NCBI GenBank assembly: GCA_030428785.1 | Contig: JAUIEF010000019.1 | Coordinates: 1 to 48,838, forward strand | Source: a bacterium | GTDB taxonomy: Bacteria; Planctomycetota; B15-G4 | Reading direction: 5' to 3' | DNA: 48,838 bases | Shown here: positions 8,593-15,562 of the stretch, in pieces | How the letters are laid out: each line of letters begins with the position of its first letter | How positions within the stretch are numbered: position 1 is the first letter of the stretch | Notes under the pieces: model-generated | What the model saw: only the letters and a program-made list of their open reading frames with translations | What the model was told of the DNA's origin: nothing | The model's database searches: none | Program-made: the position numbers and the translations under genes

Positions 8593-9825
8593 CTAGTGCG
8601 CGTTCCAGTTCACGGAGGAGAGGTCGATGCCCTCCTGGGCCATCTCGTAGAGCGGCGACATGTCGCGCAGCTTGCGGACGGTCCGGATGACGGTGTCCGC
8701 CGCGTCGTCGACCTCCTGCTCGGTGGAGAACCGGCCCACGGAGAAGCGGATCGACGAGTGCGCGAGGTCGTCGCCGACGCCCAGCGCGCGGAGGACGTAG
8801 GACGGCTCGAGGCTGGCCGAGGTGCAGGCGGAGCCCGACGAGACGGCGACCTCCGGGATGCCCATGATGAGGGACTCGCCCTCGACGTAGGCGAAGGAGA
8901 CGTTGAAGGTCGTCGGCAGGCGGTGCTCCTCGTCGCCGTTCAGCTCGACGTGGTCGAGCGCGCCGCGGATCGATCGCTCGAGGCGGTCGCGCAGCGCCTT
9001 GTAGTGCGCCTGATCCTTGTCGAAGTCCTCCTTCGCGATGCGGCACGCCTCGCCGAGCCCGACGATGCCCGGCACGTTGAGCGTGCCGGAGCGCATGCCA
9101 CGCTCGTGGCCGCCGCCGTGCATCTGCGGTGAGAGGCGCACGCGCGGGTTGCGGCGGCGGACGTACAGCGCGCCGACGCCCTTCGGCCCGTAGATCTTGT
9201 GCGCCGACAGGCTCGCCATGTCGACGTTCAGGTCGTTCACGTCGAACGGGATCTTCGCGACGGCCTGCGTGGCGTCCGTGTGGAACCAGACGCCCTTCTC
9301 GTTCGCCAGCGCGCCGATCTCCTTGATCGGGTGGATCGTGCCGATCTCGTTGTTCGCCGTCATGAGCGTGATGAGGACGGTGTCGTCGCGCAGGGCGGCG
9401 GCGACCTGCTCGGGCGTCACGAGACCGTGCTTGTCGACCTCGAGCCAGGTGACCTCGGCGAGGCCCTTGCTCTCGAGGTACTTGCAGGTGTCGATGATCG
9501 CCTTGTGCTCGGTGACGCACGTGACGACGTGCTTGCCCTTCTTGGCGAGCATCTCGACGGCGCCCTTGACCGCGAGGTTGTCCGACTCGGTCGCGCCGCT
9601 CGTGAAGATGATCTCCTTGCTGTCGGCGCCGAGCAGGTCGGCGACGTGCTGCCGGGCGATCTTCACGGCCTCCTCGGCCTCCCAGCCGAAGCTGTGGCTG
9701 CGGCTCGCCGCGTTGCCGAAGCGCTCGCGGAGGAACGGCAGCATCGCGTCGAGCACACGCGGGTCGAGCGGCGACGTCGCGTTGTAGTCGAGGTAGATGT
9801 GGCGGCTGGGGCTCGTGGTGGTCAT
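8593..9825 (-). CDS. iscS: cysteine desulfurase IscS
   Basis: A PLP enzyme that takes sulfur from L-cysteine and supplies it as a persulfide to IscU. Its 410 residues show the class V aminotransferase fold with [14 protein letters not shown] at the start, His108, the PLP lysine Lys210 in [10 protein letters not shown] and the mobile-loop cysteine Cys334 in [14 protein letters not shown], as in group I desulfurases. It ends with SVNWNAH, close to the conserved IscS tail that docks IscU. It starts 4 bases after the iscR stop. Confidence 0.97.
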   Translation of the reverse strand: MTTTSPSRHIYLDYNATSPLDPRVLDAMLPFLRERFGNAASRSHSFGWEAEEAVKIARQHVADLLGADSKEIIFTSGATESDNLAVKGAVEMLAKKGKHVVTCVTEHKAIIDTCKYLESKGLAEVTWLEVDKHGLVTPEQVAAALRDDTVLITLMTANNEIGTIHPIKEIGALANEKGVWFHTDATQAVAKIPFDVNDLNVDMASLSAHKIYGPKGVGALYVRRRNPRVRLSPQMHGGGHERGMRSGTLNVPGIVGLGEACRIAKEDFDKDQAHYKALRDRLERSIRGALDHVELNGDEEHRLPTTFNVSFAYVEGESLIMGIPEVAVSSGSACTSASLEPSYVLRALGVGDDLAHSSIRFSVGRFSTEQEVDDAADTVIRTVRKLRDMSPLYEMAQEGIDLSSVNWNAH

Positions 9826-9829
9826 CGGG

Positions 9830-10264
9830 TCAGGACCGTTGGGGGGTGGTCGGTTGGGTCTCGTCCATGAGCTGCGCGAGGCTCGTCCCGTCGAGCAGCC
9901 CGAGGATCTTCTGGTTCACGGCCTGCATCGGGCTCCGGGAGCCGCAGACGTCCTCGTAGTCGCAGGTGTCCTGCAGCCCCTCGAGGGCGCAGTCGGTGAG
10001 GTGCACGGGGCCGTCGATGGCGCGCAGGATGTCGAGCAGGCTGATGTCCCGCGGCGGGCGCGCGAGACGGTACCCGCCGTGGAGCCCGCGGCGCGAGCTC
10101 AGGAACCCGGCCTCCCGGAACGCCTTGAGCAGGTTCGCCACGACCGACTTGGGCATGTGGAACGCCTCCGACAGCTCGGTGGCGCTGGCCTGGAGGTCCT
10201 CGTTGCGGGCGAAGTGCCCGAGGACCAGCACGCCGTAGTCGGCCATCTTGGAGAAGCGGATCAT
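9830..10264 (-). CDS. iscR: Rrf2-family Fe-S-sensing regulator at the head of the isc operon
   Basis: The 144-residue protein has an N-terminal winged helix ([43 protein letters not shown]) and three cysteines at 92, 101 and 107 in the segment [18 protein letters not shown]. In E. coli IscR the triad is spaced C-x5-C-x5-C with a nearby His; here it is C-x8-C-x5-C. Together with the opening residues this looks closer to SUF-type Rrf2 regulators. Its role as autorepressor of the operon is inferred from position; the gene symbol is by context. Confidence 0.88.
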   Translation of the reverse strand: MIRFSKMADYGVLVLGHFARNEDLQASATELSEAFHMPKSVVANLLKAFREAGFLSSRRGLHGGYRLARPPRDISLLDILRAIDGPVHLTDCALEGLQDTCDYEDVCGSRSPMQAVNQKILGLLDGTSLAQLMDETQPTTPQRS

Positions 10265-10624
10265 GGAGCGCGCGAGGCGGTCGGAGGGGGGGAGGAGGCG
10301 GAGGCGCTGCGGGGGCCCGGCGGCCGGCGGTGGGGCCGACGCGACCGGAACCGGGCTGCCCGGGGTCGTGCGGCGGGAGGCCTGGAGGAACGTCCGGGGA
10401 GGCCCGCCCGACGACGACCGGAGATTAGCAGTGATCCGGTCCTCTTTCCATCGGAAAAACCGCCCCGGAACCGTACTGTTTCCCGGAGCCGCGCGCGGGG
10501 CCCGTCGCCGGCCGGGTCTTCAGCCGCCCGCTCCGGTCCCTACAATGCCGCACCCGTCCGGCCGCGCGTCGGGCGGACGACCCCGCGGCACCCCGCCGCG
10601 CCGCACGTCCCGAGACCGAGACCC
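10265..10624. promoter_or_regulatory. 360-base divergent control region of the isc operon and the molybdopterin-domain gene
   Basis: No gene is seen here. On the minus strand TGGAAA (10450-10445), 17 bases and TAATCT (10427-10422, with an upstream TG) form a fair promoter for iscR with a leader of about 150 bases. On the plus strand TACAAT (10541-10546) is the best -10 for the gene at 10625. Between them lie two imperfect palindromes of GGAA/TTCC type: TTTCC-ATC-GGAAA at 10445-10457, which overlaps the minus -35 box, and a wider one around 10464-10485. These are candidate sites for the Rrf2 regulator. They do not match the E. coli IscR consensus well. Confidence 0.4.
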
Positions 10625-11116
10625 ATGCCCCAACGGAAAGCCCCGCGGAAGCCCGGCGCCGCGCTCGTCATCGAGGGCGACTGCGCGCGTCCCACCGCCT
10701 TCACCCACTACGACCTGGGGCAGGTCCACGAGTACTACCAGGTCGACGACATCGCCAAGCTCGACCAGCGGCTCGAGGGCAAGGCCGTGCGCCTGCGCAA
10801 GCTCATCGACCTCGTGGGCCCGGGCTTCCACGCGAAGTACCTCACGGTCGAGTCGGAGGACGGCAAGTTCTCGGCGTCGCTTCCGCTCGAGGAGACGATG
10901 CGCACCGCGCTCGTCGTCTACGAGAAGAAGGGCAAGCCCCTCGACCGCGAGGACGGCGGACCGGTGCGCTTCATCATCCCGTACTTCCCGGACAAGTGCG
11001 CGAACGTGAAGGGCGCCGTCCACATGGTGCTCAGCGAGGAGCCCGGCCGCGACACGCGCCCGTCGAACGCGAAGGAGCACGACGCGCTCCACGCCGCGGA
11101 GAAGGCGAAGAGCTGA
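10625..11116 (+). CDS. small protein resembling an oxidoreductase molybdopterin-binding (sulfite-oxidase-like) domain
   Basis: The 163-residue cytoplasmic protein shows a segment typical of the Oxidored_molyb fold: LTVESEDGKFSASLPLEE, then YEKKGKPLDREDGGPVRFIIPYF and a final VKGAVHMVLSE. Full-length family members are longer and have a cofactor-ligating cysteine; the two cysteines here (EGDCARP near residue 19 and DKCANVK near 126) are not in an obvious ligand context. It may be a shortened, cofactor-free or atypical member. It has a Lys/Arg-rich start and no signal peptide. It is divergent from iscR and convergent with the ArsC-like gene. Confidence 0.65.
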   Translation: MPQRKAPRKPGAALVIEGDCARPTAFTHYDLGQVHEYYQVDDIAKLDQRLEGKAVRLRKLIDLVGPGFHAKYLTVESEDGKFSASLPLEETMRTALVVYEKKGKPLDREDGGPVRFIIPYFPDKCANVKGAVHMVLSEEPGRDTRPSNAKEHDALHAAEKAKS

Positions 11117-11117
11117 C

Positions 11118-11138
11118 GCGGCGCGTCCGTCGCGCCGC
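11118..11138. terminator. bidirectional hairpin terminator between convergent genes
   Basis: GCGGCGCG (11118-11125) pairs perfectly with CGCGCCGC (11131-11138) around a 5-base loop, one base after the stop at 11116 and 11 bases from the convergent stop at 11150. No T-run follows on either side. Confidence 0.5.
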
Positions 11139-11149
11139 CGGCCCCGCGC

Positions 11150-11500
11150 CTACTTGATGACGTCCTTCCAGGTGTCCTCCTGGAAGCCCACGACGAGCGT
11201 CTTGCCGAAGCGCACGGCGGGCGCGCGCAGGTTCCCCGTCGGCCCGAGGATGGCCTCGAGCAGCTCCTTCTCCGGCGGCGGGTCGCGCTTGAGGTCGTAG
11301 TCCGCGACCTTCTTGCCCTTCATCGCGACGACGCGCGTCGTCTTGCGCAGGATGGCGATCGTCTCGCGCTTCGCGAGCGTCTCCTTGCGCGCATCGACCA
11401 CCTCACGGGCGGTCACGCCGGCCGACTCCATGTAGGCGTCGGCGCGGCTGCAGCTCGTTCAGCCCTTGCGGTGGTAGTACCAGTCGACGCGCCGACCCAT
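11150..11500 (-). CDS. ArsC/Spx-like thioredoxin-fold protein, probable selenoprotein (TGA at codon 14)
   Basis: From ATG 11500 the frame reads MGRRVDWYYHRKG, then TGA (11461-11459), then TSCSRADAYMESAG and on to the stop at 11150, in all 116 residues if TGA is read through. The stretch before the TGA is the expected first beta strand of the thioredoxin fold, and the TGA sits exactly where ArsC-like relatives have the first Cys of a CxxC motif, giving Sec14-x-x-Cys17. The rest (REVVDARKETL, GPTGNLRAPAVRFGKTLVVGF) matches ArsC-family proteins, with Pro-containing NLRAP near the active site. A SECIS-like hairpin starts 10 bases past the TGA. A frame starting at ATG 11431 would give 93 residues but lose the strand and both redox residues. 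A -10-like TAGAAT lies at 11545-11540. Function is probably thiol/selenol redox; arsenate reduction is not shown. Confidence 0.82.
11417..11448 (-). promoter_or_regulatory. bacterial SECIS-like hairpin after the in-frame TGA
   Basis: On the minus strand, 10 bases after the TGA, GCCG (11448-11445), a bulged C, and GCCGAC (11443-11438) pair with GTCGGC (11426-11421) and CGGC (11420-11417). The apical loop has 11 bases, begins with G and contains a GG. The distance from TGA to the loop is 21 bases. Known bacterial SECIS elements have a loop of 3-14 bases with a G in its first two positions, placed about 16-37 bases after the UGA, so all these features fit. Confidence 0.72.
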
Positions 11501-11571
11501 GCTCTTCGCTCTTCGTCCGGGGGGATCCGTGGGGCGCGGATTCTACCCGAGGCCCTCGGCGGGCCGGTAGT

Positions 11572-11614
11572 CCCGCCGCGGCGGGGGGCGGTCGAGGCGC
11601 TCCCCCGCGGGGAG
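11572..11614 (-). terminator. paired GC hairpins after the DPR-repeat gene
   Basis: Just past the stop at 11623, CTCCCC and GGGGAG (11600-11614, loop CGC) form one hairpin; the palindrome CCCGCCGCGGCGGG (11572-11585) forms a second. They lie between the lar-linked operon and the ArsC-like gene. There is no T-run. Confidence 0.4.
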
Positions 11615-11622
11615 GGGGCGGG

Positions 11623-12567
11623 CTAGCGGACGATCGCCTCGATGTAGAGGTCGAGCTGGACGAGCTGGTCGAGCACGGCGCTCGCCGTCTGCTCGTCGCC
11701 GATCTGCTGCGAGATGTCGTGCTGCTCGTGGAGCGCGCTCCGCGCCTCCTCGAAGTCCTGGCGCCGGATCGAGGTCTGCATGATCACGGTGAGCCCGTTC
11801 CAGACCGAGTCGAGGTCGCGGATGGAGCGACCGATGCGCACGGCCTCGCGCATGCTGTCGCGGGCGTCGGCCGGCCGGTCGTTCCAGAACTGGATCTGCC
11901 CGATGAGCGACAGGTTGCGCGACTGCGCCCAGAGGTCGTCGAGCTCGCGCGCGCGGCCGAGGCTCTGACGCAGCGGCGTGAGCGCGCGCAGCGTCTCCTC
12001 CGGGGTCGTCGCGGTCTCGACGAGGGCGCTGCCCTGCTGGAGCAGGTCCTCGAGCTCCTCGTGGAGCACCTTGTCGGCGGGGCCGAGCCCGAGCAGGCGA
12101 TCGACGTAGTATCCGAAGCGCGTGTCGCCGATGGCGGAGTCCGCGAGCTGCGCGAGCTCGCGCGCGGCGGCGTCCTCCGAGGGCGAGGTATCGTCCTCGG
12201 GCGGCGCGGCGGGCTCGCCGTCCTCGGGCACGCGCAGCCACGGGTCGCACTGGTCGCGGATGTAGTCGAGCACGTCCCACGGGCTGTCGGCCATGGCGCG
12301 GCCGAGCTGCACGAGGTTGCCGTCCGAGTAGAGCGACTCGAACAGCTTGCGGCCCTCGAGCGGCTCGAGCGACTCGTCGAGCGTGGGCTTCGCGTCGGCG
12401 GCGCGCGGGTCCTCCGCCTTGCGCGGGTCCGCGAGGTCGCGCGGGTCCTCGGAGTAGCGGGGGTCCGTCTTGTCGACGCGCGGGTCGTCCTGACGCTGCG
12501 CGGAGAGCGGGGACGCGCACAGGGCGACGACGATCAGGGGCAGGGCGGTCTTCGGCCAGCGGGGCAT
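11623..12567 (-). CDS. secreted protein with N-terminal DPR repeats and a helical (TPR-like) C-terminal part
   Basis: The 314-residue protein starts with a signal peptide (KTALPLIVVALCASPLSAQ). Residues of about 28-58 carry at least five spaced Asp-Pro-Arg units (DDPRVDKTDPRYSEDPRD and on through DPRKAEDPRA), a low-complexity stretch. The remainder is helical with repeated hydrophobic/charged patterns (ALTPLRQSLGRARELDDLWAQSRNL, AREAVRIG-like segments, DFEEARSALHEQHDI), like TPR or SEL1 scaffolds, but I cannot assign a family. It follows larE by 8 bases and is probably in the same transcript. No catalytic motif is seen; its link to nickel-pincer biology is only positional. Confidence 0.8.
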   Translation of the reverse strand: MPRWPKTALPLIVVALCASPLSAQRQDDPRVDKTDPRYSEDPRDLADPRKAEDPRAADAKPTLDESLEPLEGRKLFESLYSDGNLVQLGRAMADSPWDVLDYIRDQCDPWLRVPEDGEPAAPPEDDTSPSEDAAARELAQLADSAIGDTRFGYYVDRLLGLGPADKVLHEELEDLLQQGSALVETATTPEETLRALTPLRQSLGRARELDDLWAQSRNLSLIGQIQFWNDRPADARDSMREAVRIGRSIRDLDSVWNGLTVIMQTSIRRQDFEEARSALHEQHDISQQIGDEQTASAVLDQLVQLDLYIEAIVR

Positions 12568-12575
12568 CGGTCTCC

Positions 12576-13424
12576 TCACTCCGTCGCGTCGGCTCGGCGG
12601 CCCGTGTCGTTGAGGCGGCCCATCCGGTAGCCATCGGGCTCCACGGTCGCGCGGCTGAAGCCCGCGCCGCGCAGGACCGCGTCGAATTCGGGGGTGCCCA
12701 CGAGCCGGCGGAGGTCGCCGACCCGCTCGGGCTCCACCTCGAGGCGCACCTCGGGGCCGTGGTGGCGGGCGCGGACGTCGCGGAATCCGGCGCGGCGCAT
12801 GTGCTGCTCGACCGTGTCGACCGCGCCCAGGCGCTCCGGCGTCACGGGCGTCCCGTAGGGCAGGCGGGAGGCCAGGCAGGCGAGGGCCGGCTTGTCGTGG
12901 TTCGGCAGCCCGAGCGCCTCGGCGAGCCTCCGGACGTCCGCCTTGCCCACGCCGCACTCGAGCAGCGGCGAGCACACGTCCGCGTCGGAGGCCGCCACGA
13001 GGCCCGGCCGCCAGTCGCCGGGGTCGTCGGCGTTCGTGCCGTTGAGGATCGTCGCGAAGCCCTCGTCGTCGGCGACGCGACGGCACACGGCGTAGAGCTC
13101 CGTCTTGCAGAAGAAGCAGCGGTCGCGCGGGTTGCTCGTGTAGTTGCCGTCCTGCATCTCGTGCGTGTCGACGAAGCGCACGGGCAGGCCCAGGCGCTCG
13201 GCGAGTTCGCGACCGTCGGCGAGCTCCGCGGGCGCGACGCTGGGGGAGACGCCCATGAGGCCGAGCGCGCGCGTCCCGAGCACGTCGTGCGCGACGGCCA
13301 GCACGAGCGTGCTGTCGACCCCGGCGGAGAACGCGACGACCGCCGACGCGTGCCGCGCGACGGACGCGCGGAGCGCCGCGAGCAGCCCGTCGAGGCGCGG
13401 GTCGTCCAGCGTGCGCGGGATCAT
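12576..13424 (-). CDS. larE: ATP-dependent sacrificial sulfur transferase LarE
   Basis: LarE adenylates and adds sulfur to the pyridinium-dicarboxylate made by LarB during nickel-pincer cofactor synthesis. The 282-residue protein has the PP-loop AFSAGVDSTLVL (residues 31-42), RCFFCKTELY near 102-111 and the block KPALACLASRLPYGT. In that block Cys183 corresponds to the sacrificial cysteine of the L. plantarum enzyme (Cys176). Only this Cys is seen in the C-terminal region, so the sacrificial type is more likely than the [4Fe-4S] type. The ATG at 13424 overlaps the larC TGA (ATGA). Confidence 0.92.
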   Translation of the reverse strand: MIPRTLDDPRLDGLLAALRASVARHASAVVAFSAGVDSTLVLAVAHDVLGTRALGLMGVSPSVAPAELADGRELAERLGLPVRFVDTHEMQDGNYTSNPRDRCFFCKTELYAVCRRVADDEGFATILNGTNADDPGDWRPGLVAASDADVCSPLLECGVGKADVRRLAEALGLPNHDKPALACLASRLPYGTPVTPERLGAVDTVEQHMRRAGFRDVRARHHGPEVRLEVEPERVGDLRRLVGTPEFDAVLRGAGFSRATVEPDGYRMGRLNDTGRRADATE

Positions 13425-14626
13425 GCGCCGGTCCCCGAGCGGTCGAGCGCGTCCGATGCCGCCACGGCCGCCGCGAGCACCTCCTTCACGGGGACGTCGT
13501 GCTCGCGCGCCCGCGCGGCGCAGTCCTCGTACTCGGGCGAGACGTTCACGACCTCGCCCGCGAGCACCCCGCACTTGAGGCGGACGTCGCCGAAGCGCGT
13601 CGTGACGGTGCGGTGGTGCCGCTCGAGCTCGACGCGTCGCACGTCGTGGCTGCGCACGCCGAGCGTCGTCGTCTCGCGCAGGAGCACGCCGGTCAGCACG
13701 CCCTCGAGCTCGGGCCGCGCGACGACCTGCACGAGCGTGCCCGGCCGGTGCTTCTTCATCTGGAGCGGGAGGAGCGCGACGTCGAGCGCGCCGGCGTCGA
13801 ACAGCCGCGCCGCGACCTCGCCGTAGAGCCGCGGGTCCATGTCGTCGATGTTCGCCTCGACGACCACGGCCTCCGCGGCGCGCGGTCCGGCGGACCCCGG
13901 CGTCGCGGTCCGCTCGCCGAGCAGCACGCGGAGCACGTTCGGGCGGTCCTCGAGCTCGGCGGTGCCCATGCCGACGCCCGTGCCGAGCAGGCGCATGGAG
14001 GGCAGCGCGTCGTCCGGCGCGCAGAGCGACGCGAGGATCGCGGCGCCGGTGGGGGTCACCGTCTCGAGCCGGCCGGGGATCGGCGTGAGCGTGAAGCCCT
14101 CGAGCAGGCGTGTCGTCGCGGGGGCCGGCAGCGGCAGGACGCCGTGCGCCATGCGCGTCGAGCCCGGGCACACGGGCACGTCGCCGCAGGAGGCCGACGT
14201 GACGTCGAGCAGGTCGAGCGCCACGGCCGCCGCGACGATGTCCGCGATGGAGTCCATCGCGCCGACCTCGTGGAAGTGGACCTCGTCGGCGGTGCAGCCG
14301 TGCGTCGCGCCCTCGGCCTCCGCGAGGCGGCCGAACACGTCGAGCGCGCGCTCGCGCGCCCGGTCCGTGAGCGTCGCGTCCTCGAGCATCGCGCGGATGT
14401 CGCGCCAAGTGCGCGCGGGCGGGTCGCGCTCCTCCTCGACGTGGAAGCGCACGCCCGCGAGCCCGCCGCGCCACTCGCGCTCGTGGCGCAGCGGCGTGAG
14501 CGGCAGGCCGGAGCGCGCGAGCACGGCGACGAGCGCGTCCCAGGTCGCGCCGACGTCCACGAGCGCAGCGACCGTCATGTCGCCGGCGATCCCGCCCACC
14601 AGGTCGAGGTGGAGGTGTCGCGTCAC
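13421..14626 (-). CDS. larC: nickel insertion protein LarC (single uninterrupted frame)
   Basis: LarC inserts nickel into the thiolated pyridine cofactor using CTP. The 401-residue protein begins HLDLVGGIAGDMTVAAL, the family's N-terminal signature. It contains CTADEVHFHEVGAMDSIADIV, the LPLPAPATTRLL segment and the C-terminal VEANIDDMDPRLYGEVAARLF. In L. plantarum larC is made as two frames joined by ribosomal frameshifting; here both parts are in one frame. GTG 14626 overlaps the larB TGA by 4 bases (GTGA), which fixes the start. Confidence 0.94.
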   Translation of the reverse strand: MTRHLHLDLVGGIAGDMTVAALVDVGATWDALVAVLARSGLPLTPLRHEREWRGGLAGVRFHVEEERDPPARTWRDIRAMLEDATLTDRARERALDVFGRLAEAEGATHGCTADEVHFHEVGAMDSIADIVAAAVALDLLDVTSASCGDVPVCPGSTRMAHGVLPLPAPATTRLLEGFTLTPIPGRLETVTPTGAAILASLCAPDDALPSMRLLGTGVGMGTAELEDRPNVLRVLLGERTATPGSAGPRAAEAVVVEANIDDMDPRLYGEVAARLFDAGALDVALLPLQMKKHRPGTLVQVVARPELEGVLTGVLLRETTTLGVRSHDVRRVELERHHRTVTTRFGDVRLKCGVLAGEVVNVSPEYEDCAARAREHDVPVKEVLAAAVAASDALDRSGTGA

Positions 14627-15480
14627 GCGGGGGCGCCCCCGTCGGACGCGCCGCCCTCGGCGCGCCGCGCGACGAACTGCCCGTTGCTGTCGCGCGGCCG
14701 CTCGTCGGAGCCGGCCTCCTCGACCGGGTGGTTGACGAGCGACGCGGCGGCGGCCGCCCCGAACCCGTTGTCGATGTTCACGACGAGCACGCCGGCCGAG
14801 CAGCTGTTGAGCATCGAGAGCAGCGGCGCGACGCCCCCGAAGTGCGTCCCGTAGCCGACGCTCGTCGGGACGGCGATCACCGGGCACGCGACGAGGCCGC
14901 CGACGACGCTCGGCAGCGCGCCCTCCATGCCGGCCACGACGATGATCACGCGCGCGCGGCGCAGGAGGTCGAGGCGCGAGAGCAGGCGGTGCAGCCCGGC
15001 GACGCCCACGTCCGTGAGGCGCTCGACGCGGTTGCCGAACGCCTCCGCGGTGCGCGCGGCCTCCTCGGCGACGGGCAGGTCGGACGTGCCGGCCGACGCG
15101 ACGACGACGAGCCCCTTGCCCGTCACCGGGATCGGCCCGTCGTGCCACAGCCAGGTGCGCGACATCGGGTCGTACTCGCCCTCGACCGACGAGTGCTCCG
15201 AAAGGCCCCGCGCGCACTCCTGCCAGACGTCCTTCTCCATCCGGGTCACGAGCACGGAGTGCCCCCGGTTCATGAGCCGGCCCGCGATCGCCACGATCTG
15301 CGCCGGCTTCTTGCCCTGCGCGAGGACGACCTCCGGCATGCCGTTCCGCAGCGGCCGGTGGTGGTCGATCTTGGCGAAGCCCAGGTCCTCGGACGGGAGG
15401 TCCCGGAGGTGGTCGAGCGCCTCCTGCGGCGAGATGCGGCCCGCGGCGAGCTGCTCGACGAGGCGGTGGATGTTGGTCAT
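14623..15480 (-). CDS. larB: nickel-pincer cofactor biosynthesis protein LarB
   Basis: LarB carboxylates nicotinic acid adenine dinucleotide and releases AMP, the first step of cofactor synthesis. The 285 residues comprise an N-terminal helical part (RLVEQLAAGRISPQEALDHL) and a C-terminal AIR-carboxylase-like (PurE-type) domain with VASAGTSDLPVAEEA and GMEGALPSVVGGLVACPVIAVPTSVGYG. ATG 15480 is preferred over an upstream ATG that would run back through the larB promoter and the ALDH terminator hairpin. It is the first gene of larB-larC-larE and the DPR-repeat gene. No larA (lactate racemase) is present in the window. Confidence 0.94.
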   Translation of the reverse strand: MTNIHRLVEQLAAGRISPQEALDHLRDLPSEDLGFAKIDHHRPLRNGMPEVVLAQGKKPAQIVAIAGRLMNRGHSVLVTRMEKDVWQECARGLSEHSSVEGEYDPMSRTWLWHDGPIPVTGKGLVVVASAGTSDLPVAEEAARTAEAFGNRVERLTDVGVAGLHRLLSRLDLLRRARVIIVVAGMEGALPSVVGGLVACPVIAVPTSVGYGTHFGGVAPLLSMLNSCSAGVLVVNIDNGFGAAAAASLVNHPVEEAGSDERPRDSNGQFVARRAEGGASDGGAPA

Positions 15481-15508
15481 GGAGGAGGGCCGGTCGCGAC
15501 GGGCCGCC

Positions 15509-15514
15509 AGTGTA
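15509..15514 (-). promoter_or_regulatory. candidate -10 box of the lar operon
   Basis: TACACT on the minus strand lies 28 bases before the larB start and directly downstream of the hairpin that should end ALDH transcription. No clear -35 box is seen. Confidence 0.35.
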
Positions 15515-15523
15515 CCGGGCGGC

Positions 15524-15549
15524 GTGCCGACCCGTGCGCGGGTCGGCAC
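15524..15549 (-). terminator. strong hairpin terminator after the ALDH gene
   Basis: GTGCCGACCCG (15524-15534) and CGGGTCGGCAC (15539-15549) form a perfect 11-bp stem with the loop TGCG, 13 bases beyond the ALDH stop. It lies between ALDH and the lar operon, on the same strand. There is no T-run. Confidence 0.6.
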
Positions 15550-15562
15550 GGACGCCGGGCGG

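Noticed and set aside
9830..10264. Match to the E. coli IscR type 1 binding consensus upstream of iscR
   Set aside because: I found no sequence resembling the full consensus in 10265-10624; only GGAA/TTCC palindromes are present.
11459..11461. The TGA as evidence of a pseudogene or frameshift
   Set aside because: The frame is the same on both sides, there is only one stop, it falls on the redox position, and a SECIS-like hairpin follows. A sequencing error cannot be excluded from this window alone.
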